Shown here one piece after another: positions 9,222 to 18,238 of a stretch of 64,000 nucleotides of DNA. The stretch is from assembly GCA_947625775.1 (NCBI GenBank), contig CANQPM010000013.1, positions 1-64,000 on the forward strand, given 5' to 3'. The notes below the pieces were generated by a model that saw nothing but the letters and a program-made list of their open reading frames with translations, was not told the DNA's origin and did no database searches. The position numbers and the translations under genes were made by a program. Every line of letters starts with the position of its first letter. Position 1 is the first letter of the stretch. Origin of the DNA: an uncultured Lachnospiraceae bacterium (GTDB lineage: Bacteria; Bacillota; Clostridia; Lachnospirales; Lachnospiraceae).

Positions 9222-10133
9222 ATGTTTACATTTTTTATTATAATAATTTTGTTGATAATCCACGTTATAATCTGCATAATGGCATGGTTTGCCAAGCGCA
9301 GGGAGGACAGCCTGCTGCTTGAAAATCTTATGCCTATTGTGATTGCAGTGCCGTTTTTCGGGGCGCTTGCCTTTATGCTGCGCTATCGGCAGGTAAGGAT
9401 GACAAAGGCAAAAAGACGCGAGATAGGCCTTGAGGATTTCAATGTCATAACAGGACATTACAAGCGTATAGAGGTTGACGACAACGCTAACCTGGAGGTC
9501 GTGCCGCTTGAGGAGGCGCTTGCTGTAAACGATTCCAAGACAAGACATTCGCTTATGCTGAATATTCTAAACGGCTCGCCCGACGAGCATATAGATATGC
9601 TGCAGAAGGCGCGCAACAGCAATGACACAGAGGTAACGCACTACGCCACTACTATGATGATGGAGATACTCACGGAGTATGAGACTAAGCTGCAGGACTA
9701 TGAAAAGCGGCGCAGTGAGGAAAAGGAAAACGGCGGGGAAGCCGATAAAAATCTGCTCAAGGAGTACATAGAATACATAAACCGTTTTATAGAATCGGGG
9801 CTTGTGAGCGGCGCCATAGAACGCGAGTACCGCTTACGGCTTGCCGCGCTCTGCGAGGAGTATGAGCAGACTGGGGAGAGCATGGGCAGGCTTATTTTTA
9901 TAAGCATCAGGAATTATCTGCAGCTTGGCGATAATGACAAGGCGCAGGCGCAGCTGCAGAGGGCGGCTGGGGAATACCGCGGCGACGAGAGAGTGCTGCT
10001 GCTGTACGGGCAGTATTTTGACGGAATCCATGATTATGGCGCTATCCGCGATATGATTGCGTATATAAAAGAAAATGACATTTATCTTAGCCGTGAAGGC
10101 AGGGAATGGATTGAATTTTGGGGACATTATTAA
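9222..10133 (+). CDS. pelE: PelE-like membrane protein
   Basis: Two N-terminal hydrophobic segments (residues about 2-22 and 36-53) precede a soluble helical part ending in TPR-like repeats (AQLQRAAGEYRGDERVLLLY). This two-helix-plus-TPR plan and the position between pelD and pelF/pelG match PelE, which in known systems links PelD to the synthase complex in the inner membrane. The start ATG 9222 lies 20 bases after pelD with a weak ribosome site, suggesting coupling to the upstream gene. The assignment rests on architecture and context more than on diagnostic residues. Confidence 0.7.
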   Translation: MFTFFIIIILLIIHVIICIMAWFAKRREDSLLLENLMPIVIAVPFFGALAFMLRYRQVRMTKAKRREIGLEDFNVITGHYKRIEVDDNANLEVVPLEEALAVNDSKTRHSLMLNILNGSPDEHIDMLQKARNSNDTEVTHYATTMMMEILTEYETKLQDYEKRRSEEKENGGEADKNLLKEYIEYINRFIESGLVSGAIEREYRLRLAALCEEYEQTGESMGRLIFISIRNYLQLGDNDKAQAQLQRAAGEYRGDERVLLLYGQYFDGIHDYGAIRDMIAYIKENDIYLSREGREWIEFWGHY

Positions 10134-10171
10134 TCAAAATTAGGTGTGCAGACACAGGGCATGCATAGCGT

Positions 10172-12031
10172 ATGCGGATTGGAGATAGAGTGCGCAAAGA
10201 CGTTTTCTTAAAGGAATTGAAGAAAAAGTTTCAGATATTGTGGCCGCTGGTTGCCCTGCTCATTATAGGGGTGGTGCTCTACTGTGAACGGCAGGGAATT
10301 GTGAACAGGGGAGCTTCTGCCAAAAAGCAGGATACAGCGAGTATTTCCACAGAGCGCACGCCAGCGGTAAGCGCAAAGGTGGATACGGCGGTCATAGTGA
10401 ACAGCGGCGATGAAACCTCGGATATGCTCTACGGCGAAATGTCGCTTATTCTTGACGGAATGAAGGTGGCTTATGATACTGTAGAGGCCAGCGGCGCGGC
10501 AGAGATGGATTTGACCAAATACAATAAGATGGTGCTGTGCATAACAGACCTTGACTTATTTGGAGATACCATTCAGGACATTATTGCATGGGTAAAATCC
10601 GGCGGCGCGCTTATGAATATGGTTACATACGATTTATCTTCAAGTTTTAGGGTTCTGCGCAGCAGGCTTGGCATTATCGAGGGCGGCGAGGGCTATGCGC
10701 CTGTGAGCGGCTTTACCGTAGAGGAAGGCTTTATGGTGGCGGGCGACAAGCATGAATACAAATATGATGAGGAATACTGGTTCAGCCTGAGTGTCCTGCT
10801 TGACGAGCATGCCAAGGTTTATGTCAGGGAGGCGGAAAGCGGGCTGCCCTTGATGTGGGAGTACGGTTATGGCTACGGCGTCGGCAAATTTGTGGTGATT
10901 AATCAGGCGCTTACCAGCAAGGCGGGGCGCGGCTTTTGGGCAGCGGCGTTTACACTTCTGGACAGGGTGAGCGTATATCCCGTGATTAATGCGTCTGCGT
11001 TTTATCTTGACGACTTTCCAGCTCCTGTGCCGGGCGGCAATGGTGAATACATAAAAAAGGAATACGGAATGGACATAAGCAACTTTTATGCAAATGTCTG
11101 GTGGAAAGATATGCTTGACTGGGAAAAGGAGTACGGCATAATACATACAGGGCTTATCATAGAGGATTATTCAGATATTGTAGAAGCGCCATTTCCCCGA
11201 ACGGAATCGGTCGAGCGCTTTAGGTTTTTCGGCAATATGCTTTTAAACAACGGCGGAGAGCTTGGCTTCCACGGGTACAACCATATGCCGCTGTGTCTGG
11301 AGAATTTTGATTACAAGGGGCTTTACGACAGCTACAAGCTCTGGAAATCCACAGATGAGATGATAGCTGCGCTTGACGAGTTAAAAAGCTTTTCGTCCGA
11401 GCTTTTTGAAGGCTGTGAGTTCCGTGTATATGTGCCGCCATCAAACATTCTTTCACAGGAGGGGCGCAAGCTTCTTGCTTCGCAGCTGCCTGAGCTTAGG
11501 GCGATAGCCTCCACTTATCTGCCAGGCGACTGTGTGTATGAGCAGGAGTTTGGCATAGCAGACGACGGCATAATAGAGACTCCGCGCATCACGTCAGGGG
11601 CGATTATGGATGAATACACTTACTTGATAGCGTTCTCGGAGCTTAATTTCCACTATGTACAGTCGCATTTCATACACCCTGATGACGCGCTTGACGAGGA
11701 CAGGGGCGCGGCGCTGGGGTGGCACGTGATGAGCCAGAATCTTGAGGACTATCTTTCATACATATATGAAAGCGCGCCGAATATTGAAGACGTGACAGGC
11801 AGCGGCATGGCAGATGCGGTGGAAAACTATTCGCTTATCACGCTGGACCGTCAAAAGAGAAGGTCAGGGCTTGCGTTTGACATAGGCGGCTTTAATGGAA
11901 AAGCGTCTTTTATGCTGCGCGTAAACAACGGAGAGATTACCGCGATAGAGGGCGCGGATTATGAGAATATAACAGGCGATTTGTACGTGCTTACGGCGTA
12001 TGACAGCCATGTGGAAATTTCAGTCAGATAA
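10172..12031 (+). CDS. DUF2194 protein, PelA-like deacetylase candidate
   Basis: An N-terminal membrane anchor (residues about 22-40) precedes a flavodoxin/amidotransferase-like segment and a DUF2194 region. That region shows features of a polysaccharide-deacetylase fold: paired aspartates in FYLDDFP (D280, D281) and HGYNH (H367-H371), the D-H-H metal set expected of NodB-like enzymes. In pel operons this place belongs to PelA, which deacetylates the polymer, so the same role outside the membrane is inferred. ATG 10172 is possible; GTG 10190 has GGAG six bases upstream and may be used. I see no separate glycoside-hydrolase domain of the kind found in canonical PelA. Confidence 0.65.
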   Translation: MRIGDRVRKDVFLKELKKKFQILWPLVALLIIGVVLYCERQGIVNRGASAKKQDTASISTERTPAVSAKVDTAVIVNSGDETSDMLYGEMSLILDGMKVAYDTVEASGAAEMDLTKYNKMVLCITDLDLFGDTIQDIIAWVKSGGALMNMVTYDLSSSFRVLRSRLGIIEGGEGYAPVSGFTVEEGFMVAGDKHEYKYDEEYWFSLSVLLDEHAKVYVREAESGLPLMWEYGYGYGVGKFVVINQALTSKAGRGFWAAAFTLLDRVSVYPVINASAFYLDDFPAPVPGGNGEYIKKEYGMDISNFYANVWWKDMLDWEKEYGIIHTGLIIEDYSDIVEAPFPRTESVERFRFFGNMLLNNGGELGFHGYNHMPLCLENFDYKGLYDSYKLWKSTDEMIAALDELKSFSSELFEGCEFRVYVPPSNILSQEGRKLLASQLPELRAIASTYLPGDCVYEQEFGIADDGIIETPRITSGAIMDEYTYLIAFSELNFHYVQSHFIHPDDALDEDRGAALGWHVMSQNLEDYLSYIYESAPNIEDVTGSGMADAVENYSLITLDRQKRRSGLAFDIGGFNGKASFMLRVNNGEITAIEGADYENITGDLYVLTAYDSHVEISVR

Positions 12032-12046
12032 GGATGGATAGACAAA

Positions 12047-13483
12047 GTGAAAATCTGTATGATTTTGGAGGGCAGCTATCCCTTTGTAAGGGGAGGCGTT
12101 TCCTCATGGATGCACAACTATATACAGGCGATGCCCGAGTATGAGTTCGTGCTTTGGTGCATAGGCGCGCACAGCAAGGACAGGAATGTCTTTAAATATG
12201 AGCTGCCCAAAAACGTGACGGGCGTATATCAGATATTTCTTGATGATGCGCTGCGCATCGTGCCCAGCGGCGGCAGGGTAAAGCTGCAGGAAAATGAAGT
12301 GCATGCAATCTATACGCTGATAGCGGGTGAGTCAACGGACTGGGATCTTGTTTTTGAGCTTTTTCAGGAAAGGCAGCTAAATCCCGTTTCCGTGCTTACC
12401 AGTGAGCAGTTCCTAAAGATAGTCCAGCGTGTATGCCTTGAAAAATGTCCATACATATCGTTTGCTGATTATTTCCATACCGTGCGCTCAATGATATTGC
12501 CGGAGCTTTATATCATGACGGGTGATGTGCCAAAGGCGGATATTTACCACTCGACTGCGACAGGCTACAGCGGCATACTTGGCAGCCTTGGCAAATGGAA
12601 AAACAAGAAGCCGTATATACTTACTGAGCACGGCATTTACACGCGTGAGCGCGAGGAGGAGCTTATCCGCGCAAAGTGGGTGCTGCCGAACTTTAGAAAT
12701 CAGTGGATACAGCTGTTTTATAATTTTTCAAGCTGCGCGTATGAGCATGCCGACATGGTGACGAGCCTTTATGACGGGGCGAGCAGGCTGCAGGGCGAGC
12801 TTGGCTGCAGCCATGAAAAGCTTAGGGTAATAGCAAACGGCGTGGCGTATGATCGCTTTAAGGCTGTGCCGCCAAAGGCTGACGATGGCTGGATAAGCAT
12901 AGGGGCGGTGGTGCGCATAGCCAAGATAAAAGACGTGAAGACTATGATTTACGCCTTTGCTGAGTTAAAGACGCGTTTCAGGCTCAAAAATTTCCCAAAG
13001 AAGGCGCGCCTCTTTATCCTTGGCGATACAGACGATGAGGAGTACAAGGAGGAATGTGTGCGGCTTATAGAGATGCTCGACGTAAAGGATATTATTTTTA
13101 CGGGCTCGGTAAATGTCGTGGAGTACCTCGAAAAATTTGACTTCACCATACTGACGAGCATATCGGAGGCGCAGCCGTTGTCGGTGCTTGAATCGTTTGC
13201 GGCGGCGCGGCCTGCTGTGGTGACAGACGTAGGGTGCTGCCGCGAGCTTATCTACGGCAGGGGCGATGATGATCTGGGGCAGGCAGGCTTTATAGTCACT
13301 CCTATGGGGCGCGATGAGCTGGCAAACGCTCTGGAGCGCATGTGCGAGGACGACGCGCTACGTGAGCGAATGGGAAAGATAGGGCAGAAAAGGGTTGAAA
13401 ATTATTACACGCAGGAGATAAGCATGAACCAGTACAAGGAGCTTTACAAGGAGGTGCGCGGACATGGCAGGAATTGGGTTTGA
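12047..13483 (+). CDS. pelF: GT4 family glycosyltransferase PelF
   Basis: Cytosolic GT4 glycosyltransferase that polymerises the Pel chain from UDP-sugar. The N terminus CMILEGSYPFVRGGVSSW is characteristic of PelF. Further family features are ANGVAYDRF in the hinge region and SEAQPLSVLESFAAARP, the E-x7-E nucleotide-sugar motif, near residue 375. Length (478) is normal. The start is GTG 12047 with AAGGAT upstream. The 3' end overlaps pelG by 20 bases, so the two are translationally coupled. This is one of the two most secure anchors for calling the locus pel. Confidence 0.92.
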   Translation: MKICMILEGSYPFVRGGVSSWMHNYIQAMPEYEFVLWCIGAHSKDRNVFKYELPKNVTGVYQIFLDDALRIVPSGGRVKLQENEVHAIYTLIAGESTDWDLVFELFQERQLNPVSVLTSEQFLKIVQRVCLEKCPYISFADYFHTVRSMILPELYIMTGDVPKADIYHSTATGYSGILGSLGKWKNKKPYILTEHGIYTREREEELIRAKWVLPNFRNQWIQLFYNFSSCAYEHADMVTSLYDGASRLQGELGCSHEKLRVIANGVAYDRFKAVPPKADDGWISIGAVVRIAKIKDVKTMIYAFAELKTRFRLKNFPKKARLFILGDTDDEEYKEECVRLIEMLDVKDIIFTGSVNVVEYLEKFDFTILTSISEAQPLSVLESFAAARPAVVTDVGCCRELIYGRGDDDLGQAGFIVTPMGRDELANALERMCEDDALRERMGKIGQKRVENYYTQEISMNQYKELYKEVRGHGRNWV

Positions 13484-14942
13484 GCTTAAAAAGCTTTTTG
13501 CAAAAAAGGGCCTGTTTGCCTTGATACGCGCCTACGGCTATTCGGGAATTATCTGTACAGGACCTATGCTGCTTGGCATGGCGCTTTTATTTGGGGTTAA
13601 GCTGATTGCGATGTCCAGCGGCATGGCAAAAGACAATCAGGAGCTTTTGAACTGCATGATAACATACACGCTGCTTGCTTCGCTTATGACGACCAATATT
13701 CTGTCCATGGTGACGACGCGATATGTGGCGGACGTGCTTTTTGTCGGGGATGATGGCAAGGTAATGCCTTCGTTTTACGGCAGCATTGCCATAATGCTTA
13801 CGGGCGGCGGGTTTCTGTATGCTGTTTTCCTGCATTTTTCGGGAGTGGGCATTGCGTATCAGCTTTGCTGCCTCATATTTTATATGGAGCTTATAGTGGT
13901 GTGGACACAGATAAATTACCTCACGGCGGTCAAGGATTACCGCGGCATAATGCTTGCGTTTGCGGCGGCTATATGTGGCGCGCTGATCGTAGGCTGGATT
14001 CTTGTGCGCGTGCTCCACAGGGAGGCGATACTGTCGCTTATGGTATCGGTAATCATAGGCTATGGCATAATGCTTGTGTGGTATTATAAGCTTTTAATTG
14101 AATACTTCCCCGAGTGTACGTCAAGCTCCTTTGCCTTTTTGAAATGGCTTGATAAATATCCGCAGCTTGTCGGAGTGGGTACATTTATAGGAATAGGTCT
14201 TTTTGCGCATCTGGTGCTGATGTGGGCAAGTCCGGCGGGCGTGCAGGTGAAAGGGCTGTTTTACGGCGCGCCGATATATGATGTGTCGGCGCTTATGGCG
14301 TTTTTGTCAATACTGATAACCACGATAAATTTTGTCACGTCAGTGGAGGTCAAGTTTTATCCTAAGTATAGGATATATTACGGGCTGTACAATAAAGGCG
14401 GCACGCTTATAGACATACAGAATGCAGAGAAGGAGCTTATTTCTACGCTCAACCGCGAGCTGGGATATACGTTTGCCAAGCAGTTTTTTGCAAGCGTCAT
14501 ATTCATAGTGCTTGGCACGCTGCTGATACCGAGGCTGCCGCTTGGGTTTACGGAGGAGATGCTCGGCATTTACAGGGTGCTCTGCGTAGGCTATGCGTTT
14601 TATTCAGCGGGCAACTGTGTAATGCTTATGTCACTTTACTTTGCAGACAATGCGGGAGCGCTTGTCGATACGGCGATATATGCCGCTTGCAGCGTCATAG
14701 GTACGATAATCACTATGCATATGGATGTAAGGTTTTACGGTTTTGGTTTTTTGGTGGCAGGCATTGTCTTTACGGGAATATCGCTGACGAGGGTTACGCT
14801 TTTTACGAGAAAGCTCAGCTACCATGTAATAAGCTGCCAGCCGTTTACAAATGTGGAGGTAACGGGCGTTATGACGCGGCTGAGCGAAAAATTGGAGGAG
14901 AGGTATCTTGAAAGGGAAAAACGTCTTAAACAGGCACGGTAA
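13464..14942 (+). CDS. pelG: Pel exopolysaccharide transporter PelG
   Basis: Polytopic membrane protein with about twelve hydrophobic segments, member of the PelG family that moves Pel polymer across the cytoplasmic membrane. The opening MAGIGFELKKLF followed by YGYSGIICTGPML is typical. It overlaps both neighbours (20 bases with pelF, 35 with the CotH gene), indicating tight translational coupling. The absence of the outer-membrane genes pelB and pelC is expected in a monoderm cell. Confidence 0.93.
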   Translation: MAGIGFELKKLFAKKGLFALIRAYGYSGIICTGPMLLGMALLFGVKLIAMSSGMAKDNQELLNCMITYTLLASLMTTNILSMVTTRYVADVLFVGDDGKVMPSFYGSIAIMLTGGGFLYAVFLHFSGVGIAYQLCCLIFYMELIVVWTQINYLTAVKDYRGIMLAFAAAICGALIVGWILVRVLHREAILSLMVSVIIGYGIMLVWYYKLLIEYFPECTSSSFAFLKWLDKYPQLVGVGTFIGIGLFAHLVLMWASPAGVQVKGLFYGAPIYDVSALMAFLSILITTINFVTSVEVKFYPKYRIYYGLYNKGGTLIDIQNAEKELISTLNRELGYTFAKQFFASVIFIVLGTLLIPRLPLGFTEEMLGIYRVLCVGYAFYSAGNCVMLMSLYFADNAGALVDTAIYAACSVIGTIITMHMDVRFYGFGFLVAGIVFTGISLTRVTLFTRKLSYHVISCQPFTNVEVTGVMTRLSEKLEERYLEREKRLKQAR

Positions 14943-16779
14943 AAACAGGACAGTATGCCTTGCGCTTATGCTTTGCGCGGCTTTTGCGGCATGCGGCTGC
15001 GCCGTGTCGGAGGATTCGCCGTGGGCGCAGAACCGTAGTGACACGGAAACGCTGTCAGAAAGCGTAAACGGGCAGATGGCGGAACAGGGCGACGATGAGG
15101 GCGCGCAGGCTGCAAAGGGATACATAAACGAGAGCGGGAACTATGAGCAGAGCGGAAATGCGCCAATACATGATAACAAATCGCTGTATGAGCTTGATGA
15201 TGATTTCAGGGTGGTGACAATGTACCTCACTGTCCAGAGCGGCAATGCGTCTGACAACACGGATCACACATGGGCGGAGATAAACCAAAATTCCGCGTAC
15301 TATTATGATGAGCTTGGCATTGAGCGGTACAAGGTTGACGGAATATTAAAGATAGGCAATGAAAATGGACCGATTATGGGTGATTTCGGATATGATGATT
15401 TTACTCCGAACGTTACAGTGACGATAAGAGGCCAGACATCTACAAGAAACGCGCAGAAGAACTACCGGATCAAGATTAAAGACGGAAAAGGAAGCTACAA
15501 GGATCAGACAGTGATCAACCTCAATAAGCATGTGTCAGAGGGGCTGCGTTTCAGAAATAAGCTCTGTTATGATTTAATGGAGGAACTCCCTGGAATGATG
15601 AGCGCCCGCACGCAGTTTGTTCATCTCTATGTGAAGGACAATACGGCGGGAGGCAGCGGCGAGTATCAGGACTATGGCATATACACACAGGTGGAGCAGA
15701 TAAACAAAAAGTACCTTAAAAACCATGGGCTGGATAACAACGGACAGCTTTACAAGATTAATTTTTTTGAGTTTTACCGTTATGAGGATGTGATAGTGCC
15801 CGCGTCAAGCCCTGACTACGATTTGGACACATTTGAGAGCTATATAGAGGTCAAGGGAAGTGATGACCACACTAAGCTCATACGTATGCTTGATGAATTA
15901 AATGATGAGACAATACCGATAGAGCAGACCTTCTCCAAGTGGTTTGACGAGGAAAATGTGTTTTCATGGCTTGCGTTTCATATACTTGTGGGCAATAAGG
16001 ACACACAGGCGAGGAACTGTTTCATATACAGTCCGCTGAATGTTGACAAATGGTATTTTATCTCCTGGGATAATGACGCGTCATTTATGGATACGGAAAG
16101 GCAGATACTGAATTGGAATGACGGGCAGGAGTGGGAAAGCGGCATAAGCAATTATTGGGGCAATGTGCTTTTCAGGAGAGTGTTAAAATCAGACGAATAC
16201 CGTCAAAAGCTTGACGATAAAATCAAGGAATTTAAGGCATTTATGACGCCTGAAAAAATAAATTTTTTGATAGAGGGCTATGATTCGGCGTTGCTGCCGT
16301 ATCTGCAGAGCGTGCCTGACGTATATTATATGCGGCTTAGCTTTGCTGACAGGGAGCGCGTCAAGGCGTCAATCGCAGGGGAAATAGAGGGCAATTACCA
16401 GAAATATCTTCAGTCCCTGCAAAATCCTCAGCCGTTTTTTATCGGCACGCCTGAGATTACGCAGGAGGGCATGCACGTAAGCTGGGATGTATCATATGAT
16501 TTCCAGAATGATGACATATCATATACGGTTGAAGTGGCAGACGACTACTCCTTTAAAGATCCGATATATAAGGAGGAGAATGTATTCCTGCCCGAAGTCC
16601 TGATAAAGACTGAGCTGCCGTCAGGACAATATTTTGTGCGCGTCAAGGCGACGGACAGCGAAGGCAACAGCTCATATGCGTTTGACGCATACATGGGGGA
16701 GAATGGAAAGGTATATGGCACAAAGTGCTTTTACATTCTTGTTGACGGTACGGTAGCGGAGGATATATATGTTGAGTAA
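14908..16779 (+). CDS. CotH-family protein kinase-like lipoprotein
   Basis: An exported protein with a lipobox at the end of its signal peptide (AAFAAC near residue 30), so probably a membrane-anchored lipoprotein. The body is a CotH domain, an atypical kinase fold that phosphorylates spore-coat protein CotB in Bacillus. Visible landmarks are HILVGNKDTQARN and ISWDNDASF (metal-binding D-x-D region). The last about 110 residues look like a fibronectin-type beta domain. The start is TTG 14908, supported by GGAGGAG seven bases upstream and inside pelG. In this setting the target may be a pel-associated surface protein or polymer; that is inference. Confidence 0.82.
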   Translation: MKGKNVLNRHGKNRTVCLALMLCAAFAACGCAVSEDSPWAQNRSDTETLSESVNGQMAEQGDDEGAQAAKGYINESGNYEQSGNAPIHDNKSLYELDDDFRVVTMYLTVQSGNASDNTDHTWAEINQNSAYYYDELGIERYKVDGILKIGNENGPIMGDFGYDDFTPNVTVTIRGQTSTRNAQKNYRIKIKDGKGSYKDQTVINLNKHVSEGLRFRNKLCYDLMEELPGMMSARTQFVHLYVKDNTAGGSGEYQDYGIYTQVEQINKKYLKNHGLDNNGQLYKINFFEFYRYEDVIVPASSPDYDLDTFESYIEVKGSDDHTKLIRMLDELNDETIPIEQTFSKWFDEENVFSWLAFHILVGNKDTQARNCFIYSPLNVDKWYFISWDNDASFMDTERQILNWNDGQEWESGISNYWGNVLFRRVLKSDEYRQKLDDKIKEFKAFMTPEKINFLIEGYDSALLPYLQSVPDVYYMRLSFADRERVKASIAGEIEGNYQKYLQSLQNPQPFFIGTPEITQEGMHVSWDVSYDFQNDDISYTVEVADDYSFKDPIYKEENVFLPEVLIKTELPSGQYFVRVKATDSEGNSSYAFDAYMGENGKVYGTKCFYILVDGTVAEDIYVE

Positions 16780-17494
16780 CGGCGCAAAAAAAAGCTATAC
16801 ATTCCGCCACGAGCTAAAATACCTGATTAAAAGCTGGCAGCAGGAGATAATCGCTGCGAAGCTTGGCTGTTTTCTTGAAAAAGACGCCCACGTCAAAAAC
16901 GGCATTTATACGATCAGAAGCCTTTACTTTGATGACAGGATAAACTCAGCCTATGAGGAAAAGCTGATGGGCACGGCGGAGCGCAAAAAATACAGGATAC
17001 GCCTATACAATTACAGCGACAAAAAAATCAGTCTTGAGTGCAAAAATAAGCAGGGCAACTACATTTTTAAAGAAGGCGCGCCGCTGACGCGTGACGAGAC
17101 GGAGAAAATAATCGCGGGCGACTATGATTTTCTGATGGATAGAAAAGAGGACGTGTGCAAAACCTTCTATTACCAGTGCATGGTAAATGAACTGAGACCG
17201 CGGGTAATCGTGGATTATGAGCGTATTCCGTTTGTATATGACTTGGGGACAGTGCGTGTCACGTTTGACAGCAATATACGCGAGTCCGTGCTTACGGGAA
17301 GCCTGTTTGACGAGGAACTGCCCTACTTTGACGTGATGGCTCCTGACGAGCTTATTCTTGAAGTGAAGTACACGGAACTTCTGCCCGAGTTTATAAGCGA
17401 TGTGCTTACGACGCAGGAGGCGGTGTATGTGGCGGCGTCAAAATATGTAATGTGCTGCGACAGCATAATAAGGCGGAACGGGATTTTGCTGTAA
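16769..17494 (+). CDS. VTC-domain polyphosphate polymerase-like protein
   Basis: A VTC domain of the CYTH/triphosphate-tunnel superfamily. The hallmark basic and acidic strands are present: FRHELKYLI at the N terminus, IRSLYFDD, RKKYRIRLYN, ECKNKQG and LEVKYTELLPEF. In yeast Vtc4 this domain makes polyphosphate from ATP; bacterial stand-alone versions are poorly characterised. No signal peptide, so cytoplasmic. It overlaps the CotH gene by 11 bases and is followed by DUF4956, a trio that recurs in other bacteria. A role in supplying phosphate modification to the exported polymer is possible but not shown. Confidence 0.85.
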   Translation: MLSNGAKKSYTFRHELKYLIKSWQQEIIAAKLGCFLEKDAHVKNGIYTIRSLYFDDRINSAYEEKLMGTAERKKYRIRLYNYSDKKISLECKNKQGNYIFKEGAPLTRDETEKIIAGDYDFLMDRKEDVCKTFYYQCMVNELRPRVIVDYERIPFVYDLGTVRVTFDSNIRESVLTGSLFDEELPYFDVMAPDELILEVKYTELLPEFISDVLTTQEAVYVAASKYVMCCDSIIRRNGILL

Positions 17495-17551
17495 AGCGGC
17501 GGGGAAAGATTAAAAGCTGCGCAAAAGACAGCGCGGAAATGAGGTATAAAA

Positions 17552-18238
17552 ATGAGTGTTCAGGATATGATTAAAAAATCGGTGCTGGAGGCGGACAATT
17601 TCAGCAATGCGATTAATTTCGGCACATTTTTCACAATAATTTTAAATATGGCTGTTGCCGTGCTTGTAGGATATCTGATTTTCAGGATATACCGCAAGTA
17701 TTACAACGGCGTCATTTACAGCAGGACATACGGGCTTACGCTTGTCGGCATGACGATACTTACCTGCATGGTTACGCTTGCAATCTCGACAAACATAGTA
17801 ATATCGCTTGGTATGGTAGGCGCGCTCTCCATCGTGCGCTACAGGACCGCGATAAAGGAGCCGCTTGATCTGCTGTATATGTTCTGGGCGATTACGTCAG
17901 GTATAACCGTCGGCGCAAATATGTATGTGCTTGTAGCAGTAGGCTTTTTGGTGATGTATCTGTTTGTTTCCGTGACATTTGGCAAAAAGGCGGTTGCAAA
18001 TACATATATCCTGATGGTGCGTTATGAAGGCGACGAAAATATCAGTGATAATATAATGCGGGAATTTAACAGCATGAAGCATACTGTCAAATCAAAGCTG
18101 TATAAAAACGGTACATATGAGATGACTGTGGAAGTTACATGCAAGGAGGAGCAGCTTAGCTTTGTGGAGCGCATTGAGAGGGTAATGGGAGTGACGCAGG
18201 TAAGCTTTGTGAAGTACAATGGTGAGTATCATGGTTAA
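17552..18238 (+). CDS. DUF4956 membrane protein
   Basis: Small integral membrane protein: hydrophobic segments at about residues 24-46, 61-83, 87-105 and 110-140, then a soluble C-terminal domain of about 75 residues. The block ISLGMVGALSIVRYRTAIKEP is the conserved core of DUF4956. Function unknown; it commonly accompanies VTC and CotH genes, and the C-terminal domain may face the VTC protein in the cytoplasm. A GAGG ribosome site precedes ATG 17552. It overlaps the next gene by 20 bases. Confidence 0.85.
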   Translation: MSVQDMIKKSVLEADNFSNAINFGTFFTIILNMAVAVLVGYLIFRIYRKYYNGVIYSRTYGLTLVGMTILTCMVTLAISTNIVISLGMVGALSIVRYRTAIKEPLDLLYMFWAITSGITVGANMYVLVAVGFLVMYLFVSVTFGKKAVANTYILMVRYEGDENISDNIMREFNSMKHTVKSKLYKNGTYEMTVEVTCKEEQLSFVERIERVMGVTQVSFVKYNGEYHG